From Hymenobacter sp. YC55 (GTDB lineage Bacteria; Bacteroidota; Bacteroidia; Cytophagales; Hymenobacteraceae): DNA of 64,000 bases. The position numbers were made by a program, and so were the translations under genes. Shown here one piece after another: positions 46,676 through 54,534 of the stretch. The DNA is taken from assembly GCF_029433095.1 (NCBI RefSeq), contig NZ_JARNTX010000002.1, forward strand, positions 1,606,176 to 1,670,175, given 5' to 3'. Position 1 is the first letter of the stretch. Each line of letters opens with the position of its first letter. The notes below the pieces were generated by a model. That model was not told the origin of the DNA. It searched no databases and worked only from the letters and a program-made list of their open reading frames with translations.

Positions 46676-48055
46676 TTATTGGCTGGCAGCCCAGCGGCAG
46701 CCTAGCTCTTGCGCCAGCGCTACAGCTTGCTGGCGCAGCTCCGGCACCGCCGTCGATTCAAAATAGGCTGGTCGACGACTTGGGCCCAAGGTGAAAAACA
46801 AGGGAGAAGCTTCCCCAACGGCGTTTAGGAGCGCACCGTGTTCATCGGTAAGAATACCTAGCCGCAGCGGGTCAGGCTGCAGGTGCCCGGCCGACCGCAG
46901 CTGAACCACCAGCGGGTCTGGAATACGGGTGTAATCCAGCAGGGGGCCCGTACAGTTGATTACGTGCTGAGGCGTGAGGTAGGTGCTGGTACCTTGCCGC
47001 TCGATTTCAACGCGCAGCATATCGCCAGCGGGCTCAATGCCTCGTACTCGGCCGCTTCGCATTTGCAGTTGGCCGGTAGCCATTAGCTCGTGCAGGGCGG
47101 CATCGTTTTGGGGCGGGCTTCGGTGCCGCAGCACCGACCACAAAGAAGCTAGGTGCCGTATAAAGCGAGCCTGCTCTACCAACGGCCAAGCCGCCCAAAT
47201 AACACCTAAGTGAGGCCGCATTGAGTCGAAAACGGCCCGCCAGGGAATGTCCTGCTCGGCTGCCTGCCGAACCTGTTGGCGAACCGCGGCTACCACTTCC
47301 CCAACGGTATGCAAGCCTCGTAACTTGGCCTCATAGAAGCTGGGATAAGGCGCGTCATACCACTGATGGCTAACTGGCCACCATTTGTTGCGCGATACCG
47401 CTGTAATAAGGCCCCGGTGCCCATCGGCGCGCAGGCCTAGTACCACGTCTACCGCCGTTAGCCCCGAGCCAATAAGCAAGACTTCATCGTCGAGTTCGAT
47501 GTTGCGTAGTGCGCCTTCGGCCCACGGGTTATTGTGAAAACCTGGGTGGGAGAGGCCATTTCTAGCTACTAGTGGCGGCGGATAGTTGCCAAGGGCCAGC
47601 ACTACCATGTCGCTCTGGATTTCGGTGCCGTCGGCGAGGCGCACCGTAGCTTTTTGCTGGCTTGATGCCTCCACGCCTACGGCAGCCTGCTGGTGCCACT
47701 CAACCCGAAGGCCGTTGGCGGCGGGGCCAGCCAGTATAGAGGCCGTTAAGTCCTGCAGATAGCGCCCGTAGGTCTGGCGGGGGCAAAAATTGTTTTCACA
47801 AACCGGCCTCCCTGTTGCGTGCAGCCAGTCGACAAAATGGTTGGGCTGGTCGGGGAAGGCGCTTATGTTGGGAGCCCGCACGTTGAGCAAATGCTCCGGC
47901 CGTCGGTCGAGGTAGGCCAAACCGGGCCCTAGCACCGGGCGCGGTTCTACCACATGTACGGTGCCATTTAGCGGCTGGCGCAGGTGCGCCAACTGAATTG
48001 CTAACATCGAGCCCGAAAACCCGCCGCCTAAAATTGTAATGGTGCGTTGCTGCAA
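46676..48055 (-). CDS. FAD/NAD(P)-binding protein of the HpcB/DUF-type oxidoreductase group
   Basis: The 459-residue flavoprotein starts ITILGGGFSGSMLAIQLA, a Rossmann FAD loop, followed by VHVVEPRPVLGPGLAYL and LLNVRAPNISAFPDQPNHFVDWL, which mark the NAD_binding_9 (FAD-NAD(P)-binding) family. A second dinucleotide loop is seen in DEVLLIGSGLTAVDVVLGL. It would be a hydroxyacylglutathione-unrelated oxidoreductase of unknown substrate. Translation starts at TTG (48055); no in-frame ATG is suitable. It is a single gene. Confidence 0.85.
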   Translation of the reverse strand: MQQRTITILGGGFSGSMLAIQLAHLRQPLNGTVHVVEPRPVLGPGLAYLDRRPEHLLNVRAPNISAFPDQPNHFVDWLHATGRPVCENNFCPRQTYGRYLQDLTASILAGPAANGLRVEWHQQAAVGVEASSQQKATVRLADGTEIQSDMVVLALGNYPPPLVARNGLSHPGFHNNPWAEGALRNIELDDEVLLIGSGLTAVDVVLGLRADGHRGLITAVSRNKWWPVSHQWYDAPYPSFYEAKLRGLHTVGEVVAAVRQQVRQAAEQDIPWRAVFDSMRPHLGVIWAAWPLVEQARFIRHLASLWSVLRHRSPPQNDAALHELMATGQLQMRSGRVRGIEPAGDMLRVEIERQGTSTYLTPQHVINCTGPLLDYTRIPDPLVVQLRSAGHLQPDPLRLGILTDEHGALLNAVGEASPLFFTLGPSRRPAYFESTAVPELRQQAVALAQELGCRWAASQ

Positions 48056-48170
48056 GACAAAGTAGTTAGGAGTGCAGAGCGCAAAGATGACAGAACCTCA
48101 ACAACTATGGCGTCTACATAGAACTGCTAGCCCAGCTATGAGTTTCCTGGTTCTGTTTATTCAACTAAAA

Positions 48171-48253
48171 CGACTGTCACTCCGACGCAGGGGAATCTGG
48201 TATTACCGTGGAATGGTTAAACTCAGATTCCTCCTGCGTTGGAATGACAGTCG
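48171..48253. repeat. Palindromic REP-like element
   Basis: CGACTGTCACTCCGACGCAG with GGGAATCTG (48171-48199) pairs with CAGATTCCTCCTGCGTTGGA plus ATGACAGTCG (48224-48253), with few mismatches and a 24-base loop. It sits between two minus-strand genes and differs from the element at 861-1028, but has the same design. A dispersed intergenic repeat is likely. Confidence 0.65.
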
Positions 48254-48286
48254 TTCTTGTAGGACAAGAGAGACATTCCGATGCAA

Positions 48287-49255
48287 TTACAGGTAGACAC
48301 CTGGCACCAGATAGTTGCGCACATAATCTTGCACACCGTCTTCGAGCGAGGTGAAAGGCCGGTCGTAGCCAATGCTGCGCAGCTTGCTCATGTCGGCTTG
48401 CGTGAAGTATTGGTACTTGTCGCGGATGTCCTCGGGAGTGTCGCGGAACTGGATGTCGGCGGTGCGGCCAAGGGCTGCGAAGGTGTTCAGGGCCAAGTCC
48501 ATGAAAGTGCGTGCCTCGCCGGTGCCTAGGTTGTAGATGCCCGACTGCTGGCGGTGGTGCATCAGAAAGTAGCACACTTCCACCACGTCTTTCACATACA
48601 CAAAGTCGCGCATTTGACCGCCGTCGGTATAGTCGGGGTTGTGCGAGCGAAACAGTACCATTGAGCCAGTCTTTTGAATTTGCTGGAAGGCATGCATGAT
48701 CACCGACGCCATCCGGCCCTTGTGGTACTCGTTGGGACCGTAGACGTTGAAAAACTTCAATCCAGCCCAGAAGAAAGGCTTTTCTGTTTGATTGACAGCC
48801 CAGTTATCGAATTCGTTTTTCGAGTCGCCGTACGGGTTGAGCGGTCGGTAAAGCGGCAGTAGTGCGTCGTCTTGGTCGGAGTAGCCGAGGGTGCCCGAGC
48901 CGTAGGTAGCTGCCGACGAAGCGTACACCAGCGGCAACTGGTAGCGGCAGCAGGCCTGCCACATTTGCTTGGAGTAGTTAAGATTCAACAAATCCAGCAC
49001 GGCCCGGTCTTGCTCGGTGGTATCGGTGCGGGCTCCGAGGTGGAAGATGAATTCCACCTCTTCGTGGTTGGTATCTAGCCAGTCGAAGAACTCGGTGCGG
49101 TCCACGTATTCGCGCAAATGCTTGCCTTTGAGATTGGCGAGCTTCTGCTCTACGGCAAAGTTATCCACCACCACGATGTCGTTGAATTTGGCGGCGTTGA
49201 GGCGAGTAACAAGGCAGCTAGCAATAAAGCCGGCCGCTCCGGTGACAACTATCAT
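48287..49255 (-). CDS. hldD: ADP-L-glycero-D-manno-heptose-6-epimerase
   Basis: The 322-residue enzyme epimerises ADP-D,D-heptose to the L,D form used in the lipopolysaccharide inner core. The NAD(P) loop is VVTGAAGFIASCL, the catalytic Tyr-x-x-x-Lys is YGDSK, and VYGPNEYHKGRMASVI is the sequence specific for the HldD/RfaD group. Length is normal. It stands alone here, but other lipopolysaccharide genes (lpxB, an exostosin-like transferase) lie 3-5 kb to the right on the opposite strand. Confidence 0.95.
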   Translation of the reverse strand: MIVVTGAAGFIASCLVTRLNAAKFNDIVVVDNFAVEQKLANLKGKHLREYVDRTEFFDWLDTNHEEVEFIFHLGARTDTTEQDRAVLDLLNLNYSKQMWQACCRYQLPLVYASSAATYGSGTLGYSDQDDALLPLYRPLNPYGDSKNEFDNWAVNQTEKPFFWAGLKFFNVYGPNEYHKGRMASVIMHAFQQIQKTGSMVLFRSHNPDYTDGGQMRDFVYVKDVVEVCYFLMHHRQQSGIYNLGTGEARTFMDLALNTFAALGRTADIQFRDTPEDIRDKYQYFTQADMSKLRSIGYDRPFTSLEDGVQDYVRNYLVPGVYL

Positions 49256-49426
49256 AAGGCAGAGTTTTCACCAAAAGTATCATCAATTTTATTGACTGCC
49301 TCCCAAAGCAGTGCCTGGGCTAGCAGAATTCAATGCATACTAGGGCTCTTCACTAAGCAGAAGCCTGCGTGCCGAGCCAACCCGTTTTGACGCCAAAAGC
49401 TTCCCGCCGCGGCACTGTCTGGCTCT

Positions 49427-49434
49427 TACCTTTG
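49427..49434 (+). promoter_or_regulatory. -7 promoter box giving a leaderless or near-leaderless transcript
   Basis: TACCTTTG matches TAnnTTTG exactly and ends five bases before the ATG at 49440. The -33 region is poor. If used, transcription would start at or next to the start codon. Confidence 0.45.
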
Positions 49435-49439
49435 CGGCC

Positions 49440-50369
49440 ATGCTTCCCTCACTGCGCCAGTTCCTGAAGTTATTGCCATTGCTTTGGTTGCCAATGGCCT
49501 GCCAGCCCGACCGTTCCAGCCCGAACACAACTCCTGGCGCCGCTACCACCCAACCACAAACACAGCAGCTCCGCGACGATCTAGGCCGTCAACTTACCGT
49601 GGCCGCTCAGCCGCGCCGCATTATGGCCTTGGCGCCCTCGGCCACCGAAATGTTGTACGCTGTAGCCGACACCGCCACCATCATTGCCCGCACCCAGAAC
49701 TGCGATTATCCAGCTGCCGTCTTGCGCAAACCCATCGTCAACAGCTATCCGCTGGACATGGAGAAACTTGTGGCCCTGCACCCCGACATCGTGTTTACTG
49801 TGGAAGGCATCACCTCCCTCGACGACGCGGCCCGGCTCGCCAGCTTCGGCATTCCGGTTTACTACCAACGGTTCCAGACGCTACCCGACGTGTTCCGCGG
49901 ACTGCGCGACATGGGGCGCATCCTGCACCGGCAACCCCAAGCCCGCCGCCTAACCGATTCGTTACAAGCAGAGCTAACGGCTATAACCCAAACTGCGCCG
50001 CCCAACCAGCAACGGCCGCGCGTACTGGCTATTACATGGCAAGACCCCATTTACGTGTACGGCCAAAACACGCTGTTCACTGATAAAATACGAGTTGCAG
50101 GTGGCCAGAATGCCGTAACCGAAAAATTTGCGCAGCCTTATCCAGCCCTCACCCGCGAGTATATTCTGAAGCTAAACCCAGATGTGCTCATCGGTGGCAG
50201 CTTTGGCAAGTTGGATAGCACCTTTTTCAAAAACTACCCCGAACTCAAGCGCATCAACGCCTACCAAACGCGCCGCGTGTACGGCATCACCGGCAACCTC
50301 ATGGAGCGTCCCGGGCCTCGGGTAGTAGAATCGGTCCGTGAACTCCAGCGAATTATAAGCAGCCACTAA
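49440..50369 (+). CDS. Periplasmic binding lipoprotein of a metal-chelate/cobalamin ABC importer (BtuF-like)
   Basis: The 309-residue protein has a lipobox (LWLPMAC, Cys20) and a helical-backbone binding domain of the BtuF/FhuD type: RIMALAPSATEMLYAV, GITSLDDAARLASFGIPVYYQRF, and LNPDVLIGG. It would bind cobalamin, heme or a siderophore outside the inner membrane and deliver it to a permease. The permease gene follows after 41 bases. No ATPase gene is adjacent. No cobalamin riboswitch was seen upstream. Confidence 0.88.
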   Translation: MLPSLRQFLKLLPLLWLPMACQPDRSSPNTTPGAATTQPQTQQLRDDLGRQLTVAAQPRRIMALAPSATEMLYAVADTATIIARTQNCDYPAAVLRKPIVNSYPLDMEKLVALHPDIVFTVEGITSLDDAARLASFGIPVYYQRFQTLPDVFRGLRDMGRILHRQPQARRLTDSLQAELTAITQTAPPNQQRPRVLAITWQDPIYVYGQNTLFTDKIRVAGGQNAVTEKFAQPYPALTREYILKLNPDVLIGGSFGKLDSTFFKNYPELKRINAYQTRRVYGITGNLMERPGPRVVESVRELQRIISSH

Positions 50370-50410
50370 TACCCATCAAGCCGCCTGCCCATCCAACCGC
50401 AGTAACCTAC

Positions 50411-51409
50411 ATGAACAGACCCGCCTTGCCCTGGATTTTGGCCAGCCTGCTCCTGACACTTGTGCTGGTCGTTGTGGGCATGCGGGTAGGTAGCTACGAC
50501 ACCGATTATGCGCTTATTGGCCGCGCCCTCACGCAGTATAATCCGCAGGACCCCATGCATTTGGTACTGGTGGAGCTTCGGCTGCCCCGCATCTTGCTGG
50601 CCTTGCTGGCCGGGGGCGGATTGGCATTCAGTGGTTACCTTATGCAGGCCATGGTCAACAATCCGTTGGCTGATCCTTACTTGCTCGGAACGGCTTCAGG
50701 CGCCTCGCTAGGCGCCATTTTCTGCTTTTCTTTCTTACCGACTCTCACCTTAGGTGGTTTCTACCTGCCGCCTCTGTTTGCCCTTGGTGGCGCGTTAGGT
50801 ACTACATTGGTGGTAGTAGCCGTCGGCACGCAGCGAGGACGAATTATTCCCACGCAGCTATTGCTGGCGGGAGTAGCTATAGGTTCACTAACTATCGCTA
50901 TTGGCGGAGTATTCACGTTTCTGTCTTCCACGCAGGAGAAGCTACGGAGCATCACGTTCTGGGCTGCCGGCAGCTTCGAGCGGGCTGGTTGGACCGTATT
51001 GCCTTATCCGGCTGTAGCCTTGGTGGCGTCTTTGGGGCTGTTCCTCTTTCTGCAAAAGGACTTGAACATTCTGCTACTAGGGGAGGAAAGAGCCCAAGGG
51101 CTGGGCGTTGATGTGGCCCGTACCCGTTGGTTGCTACTGCTCATGGCCTCCGTCCTGACCGGCTGCGTAGTTGCTTTGTGTGGGCCAGTAGGCTTTGTCG
51201 GGCTAGTTGTACCACACCTCACCCGGTGGCTTTTGGGCGTCACTGGTCGGGCCAATGCGCTGTTCTGCGTATTGCTCGGCGGCAACTTCCTACTAGCATG
51301 CGACCTGTTGGCTCGGCTGCTTTATCCGCCGGCTGGCTTACCCGTCGGCTTGGTCACAGCCCTATTCGGCGTACCGTTCTTCGTATATTTGCTGCGAAAT
51401 AAAGGCTGA
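50411..51409 (+). CDS. FecCD/BtuC-type ABC transporter permease
   Basis: The 332-residue protein has about ten membrane segments with the family motifs LVLVELRLPRILLALLAGGGLAFSGYLMQAMVNNPLADPYLLGTASGASLGA and GFVGLVVPHLTRWLLG. It should form the channel for the substrate delivered by the BtuF-like lipoprotein encoded just upstream. The ATPase (BtuD/FhuC type) is not encoded next to it, so it must come from elsewhere. Confidence 0.93.
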   Translation: MNRPALPWILASLLLTLVLVVVGMRVGSYDTDYALIGRALTQYNPQDPMHLVLVELRLPRILLALLAGGGLAFSGYLMQAMVNNPLADPYLLGTASGASLGAIFCFSFLPTLTLGGFYLPPLFALGGALGTTLVVVAVGTQRGRIIPTQLLLAGVAIGSLTIAIGGVFTFLSSTQEKLRSITFWAAGSFERAGWTVLPYPAVALVASLGLFLFLQKDLNILLLGEERAQGLGVDVARTRWLLLLMASVLTGCVVALCGPVGFVGLVVPHLTRWLLGVTGRANALFCVLLGGNFLLACDLLARLLYPPAGLPVGLVTALFGVPFFVYLLRNKG

Positions 51410-51583
51410 TGCCGACTTTCCGTCTCCAGTAGGAGTAGCCTCTTGGCTGGTAGTCCTTCCCTCTTTGCGTCAGTAAAGAGGAGTCTGCCAGGTAAAAAGA
51501 CCTTTGTTGCCGCTTGATTTAGAGTACGGAACACACGGGAGGACGGCCTTTTCCAGCAATCAGCCATCAACAAGCAATACCCA

Positions 51584-52000
51584 ATGATTTACATCAGTCG
51601 GCAGGAACACTTCAATGCGGCCCACAAACTCTACAACCCGAAGTGGAGTGAGGAGCGGAACCGTGAGGTGTTCGGCCCCTGTGCCAACACCAACTGGCAC
51701 GGCCATAACTTCGACCTTATCGTGACCGTGAAGGGGAAACCCGACCCGGAAACTGGCTTCGTAATCGACCTCAAGCAACTCAGCACACTCATTCGGGAGC
51801 ACATCATCGACCAGGTTGACCACAAAAACCTCAACCTCGATGTGCCCTTCATGCAAGACCAAATGGCCAGCACCGAAAACTTAGCCATTGCTTTCTGGAA
51901 GATTCTAGAACCCGAAATCGAGCGGATTTCCACCGCCCGTTTGCACAGCATCAAGCTCTACGAAACGCCCCGCAATTTCGTAGAATACCTCGGCGAATAA
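51584..52000 (+). CDS. queD: 6-carboxy-5,6,7,8-tetrahydropterin synthase
   Basis: The 138-residue enzyme makes the pterin precursor of queuosine. The zinc ligands are His in HFNAAHKL and the pair in NWHGHNF; the catalytic Cys is in FGPCANTNWHGHN. VIDLKQLSTLIREHIIDQVDHKNLN and STENLAIAFW complete the family pattern. The end of the gene lies 98 bases before lpxB, with a stem (TAAATGGTTGAAT) starting in its stop codon. Confidence 0.93.
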   Translation: MIYISRQEHFNAAHKLYNPKWSEERNREVFGPCANTNWHGHNFDLIVTVKGKPDPETGFVIDLKQLSTLIREHIIDQVDHKNLNLDVPFMQDQMASTENLAIAFWKILEPEIERISTARLHSIKLYETPRNFVEYLGE

Positions 52001-52092
52001 ATGGTTGAATGGCTGACCAGTGCGTGATGCCCGCTCAAAGCCAGCGAAGTCGACGGCTCAGTCATTTAACAGTTCAACAATTCAACCATTTA
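51998..52092. repeat. 13-bp inverted repeat upstream of lpxB
   Basis: TAAATGGTTGAAT (51998-52010, includes the queD stop) and ATTCAACCATTTA (52080-52092) are perfect complements. The right arm ends five bases before the TTG start of lpxB, so a stem would hide the start region. Confidence 0.5.
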
Positions 52093-52097
52093 ACTCA

Positions 52098-53207
52098 TTG
52101 AAGTACTACCTGATAGCTGGCGAACGGTCCGGCGACTTTCACGCCGCCAACTTGATGCGAAACTTGCACCAGCAAGACCCTGAGGCAGAGTTTCGGGGTT
52201 GGGGCGGCGACATGATGAAGGCCGAAGGCGGCACGCTCGTGCACCACTACCAGGAAATGGCCATTATGGGTTTCTGGGAAGCGGCCACGAGTATTCTCAA
52301 GTTTCGTGGTTACCTGAAAGAATGTCAGCGCGACCTGCTAGCCTACCAGCCGGACGTCTTGATTCTGATTGATTACGCCGGTTTCAACCTGCGGGTCGCC
52401 CGGTTTGCCAAGGAGCATGGCATCAAGGTGTTCTACTACATCTCGCCCAAAATATGGGCTTGGAACCAGGGCCGGGTTCACACCGTCAAAAAAATCGTCG
52501 ACCGGATGTTCGTCATCCTGCCTTTCGAGCAGGAATTCTACCAACGTTTCGGCTACGGGGTCGACTACATTGGCAACCCCACCGCCGATGCTGTAGCCGA
52601 ACACCAGAAAAGCAATGACTTCTATCAGCGCAACAACCTCGATCCGAGCCGCAAGATTGTGGCCGTATTGCCTGGTTCGCGCAAGCAGGAAATAGAGGAA
52701 ATGCTCTATGAAATGGTAGCCATCCTGCCGCCTTTCCTCGATTACCAGTTCATAGTAGCCGGCGTCGATAACCTCGACCGGAATTACTATGCCCATTTCG
52801 AGCGCAACAACGTCCGCATCCTCTTCAACGAGACGTACGACCTACTTGCTCACGCCACCGCGGCTCTAGTCACCAGCGGTACCGCCACCCTCGAAACAGC
52901 TTTGTTTGGTGTACCGCAAGTGGTTTGCTACCGCACCAGCGCTGTTTCCTACGCCATTGGTAAGGCCGTCATCAAAGTGCCCTATATCTCTTTGGTGAAT
53001 TTAATTGCCGATAGGGAAGTAGTAAAAGAGCTTATTCAAGGCGAGTTTAACTCACGCAACCTTGTGAAAGAGCTTCGCAAGATTCTAACCGACGATGAGT
53101 TTATAATCCGGCAAAAGGCGGGCTATGCCGAAATACGGGAGAAGCTAGGCCAGCAACGAGCAGCCGAAAAGGCAGCGAAACTAATGATTGGTTACTTGCA
53201 GAAGTAA
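52098..53207 (+). CDS. lpxB: Lipid-A-disaccharide synthase
   Basis: The 369-residue glycosyltransferase joins UDP-2,3-diacylglucosamine and lipid X to make the lipid A disaccharide. The start KYYLIAGERSGDFHAANLM and the motifs FRGWGGDMMKAEG, IDYAGFNLRVA, YYISPKIWAWNQGR, PFEQEFYQRFG, VDYIGNPTAD, LPGSRKQEIEEML and TSGTATLETALFGVPQVVCYRTS match LpxB. The start is TTG at 52098; the frame upstream to a GTG at 52020 crosses an inverted repeat and has no homology. lpxB is on the same strand as queD and 98 bases after it. Confidence 0.94.
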   Translation: MKYYLIAGERSGDFHAANLMRNLHQQDPEAEFRGWGGDMMKAEGGTLVHHYQEMAIMGFWEAATSILKFRGYLKECQRDLLAYQPDVLILIDYAGFNLRVARFAKEHGIKVFYYISPKIWAWNQGRVHTVKKIVDRMFVILPFEQEFYQRFGYGVDYIGNPTADAVAEHQKSNDFYQRNNLDPSRKIVAVLPGSRKQEIEEMLYEMVAILPPFLDYQFIVAGVDNLDRNYYAHFERNNVRILFNETYDLLAHATAALVTSGTATLETALFGVPQVVCYRTSAVSYAIGKAVIKVPYISLVNLIADREVVKELIQGEFNSRNLVKELRKILTDDEFIIRQKAGYAEIREKLGQQRAAEKAAKLMIGYLQK

Positions 53208-53344
53208 ACGAGTCAGTCGGGTTGAACCCGAGGAAATGCTTCTTGCTTCATTTCAATAAGTATAGCTTATATATGCTTATAATGTGCCCGAATAGCATAG
53301 CCTGACTTCTAAGACCTAAAATCAAAACCTCTGAAAAGGTAAAT

Positions 53345-54436
53345 ATGAAACTTAAGCTTCACACAGATTTAAGTCTTTTAGACAAGGGCCATCCAATAGA
53401 ATTGCTTATTCCCTTCGTAGGCACTTTTAATAAAGAAGATGAATCTGGTGCGGTTCGGCAAGGCCGCTTTGATGAATATCAGCGAATTGGTAAAGACCTT
53501 ATTGAATTAACAAGCATAGAAGAATGTGATGCCTGTTTGCTGCCTATCTTCTACGACGTTTTATTTGATCAAGCAGGGTTTGAAAAGAAAATAGCTCCCT
53601 TTATTCAAAAAGTTGAAAGCCATAATAAGAAGATATTAATTTTTGTCGGGCATGATGTGTTGCACATCAATATACCCGTTAAGAATGCTATTCTGTTTAA
53701 CAGCGCAATAAGTAAATCCACCCAAGCCAAGAATATACATTCGTGGCCGCATTTTTTCGAGGATTTTCTAGAAAAGTATAATGACGGCAAACCGCGGCCC
53801 CGTAAAAAAGGCGTTAAGCCAGTAATAGGTTTTTGTGGTTATGCGCCACCGTTGAACATCAAGATGAGCCGTGAGAAAATAATTAGTAGCTTAAAATTAG
53901 CTGCTAATTACGCTGGCTTACTGCAAAAATTCCCAGATAAAATATCTCACTCCTACAGAGCCCGGTCAATTATAGGACTACAGAAGTCTAACAAAATCAC
54001 TCCAAACTTTATATTGAAAAGCAATTTTGCGTTTGGACCTACTGGGGGCTTAAACACTGGTAACACAACAGAAAGTAATTTCGATTTCAGAAAAAACTTC
54101 GTAGAAAATATTCTGGAGAGCGACTACACTTTATGTATTCGGGGTATAGGTAATAATTCCGTTCGTTTCTTCGAGACATTGTGTTGCGGTCGTATTCCTG
54201 TGTTTGTAGACACTGATAGCGCACTGCCGTTCGATGAAATGATCGACTGGAAAAAGTATTGCGTTTGGGTGGAGGAAAAAGACGTAGATAAAGTAGATGC
54301 TATTGTGCAGGAATTCCACAGTAAAATTTCTGAGGAAGAGTTTCTTGAAATGCAGAAGAGAGCAAGAGAGGTGTGGGAAGAATACTTAACGCCTGTAGGC
54401 TTCTATAAAAACCTGCATCGTTTCCTTGAGAACTAA
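53345..54436 (+). CDS. Exostosin-family (GT47-like) glycosyltransferase
   Basis: The 363-residue protein matches exostosin-type transferases: CDACLLPIFYDVLFDQAG near the start and, in the C-terminal half, SDYTLCIRGIGNNSVRFFETLCCGRIPVFVDTDSALPFDEMIDWKKYCVWVEEKDV, where the R-G-x-G-N-x-S-x-R-F-x-E-x-L-x-x-G-x-I-P-V pattern is diagnostic. It would add a sugar to a surface polysaccharide or lipopolysaccharide. It is clearly more AT-rich than lpxB before it and clpX after it, with A/T-rich third positions, which suggests recent acquisition. A strong terminator follows. Confidence 0.85.
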   Translation: MKLKLHTDLSLLDKGHPIELLIPFVGTFNKEDESGAVRQGRFDEYQRIGKDLIELTSIEECDACLLPIFYDVLFDQAGFEKKIAPFIQKVESHNKKILIFVGHDVLHINIPVKNAILFNSAISKSTQAKNIHSWPHFFEDFLEKYNDGKPRPRKKGVKPVIGFCGYAPPLNIKMSREKIISSLKLAANYAGLLQKFPDKISHSYRARSIIGLQKSNKITPNFILKSNFAFGPTGGLNTGNTTESNFDFRKNFVENILESDYTLCIRGIGNNSVRFFETLCCGRIPVFVDTDSALPFDEMIDWKKYCVWVEEKDVDKVDAIVQEFHSKISEEEFLEMQKRAREVWEEYLTPVGFYKNLHRFLEN

Positions 54437-54467
54437 TACTCTCTGAAGTCAATTTGCACTTGCAAAC

Positions 54468-54517
54468 AAAAGCCCGAACTAGGAAAGCCGATCGGCTACC
54501 TAGTTCGGGCTTTTTCT
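54468..54517. terminator. Bidirectional terminator before clpX
   Basis: AAAGCCCGAACTAGG with AGCCGATCGGCT in the loop, and CCTAGTTCGGGCTTTTT, between convergent genes. Confidence 0.88.
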
Positions 54518-54534
54518 TAAGTCTAAGTGAGATA

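Noticed and set aside
49256..49439. Cobalamin riboswitch upstream of the BtuF-like gene
   Set aside because: The conserved B12-box elements were not found and the space is too short.
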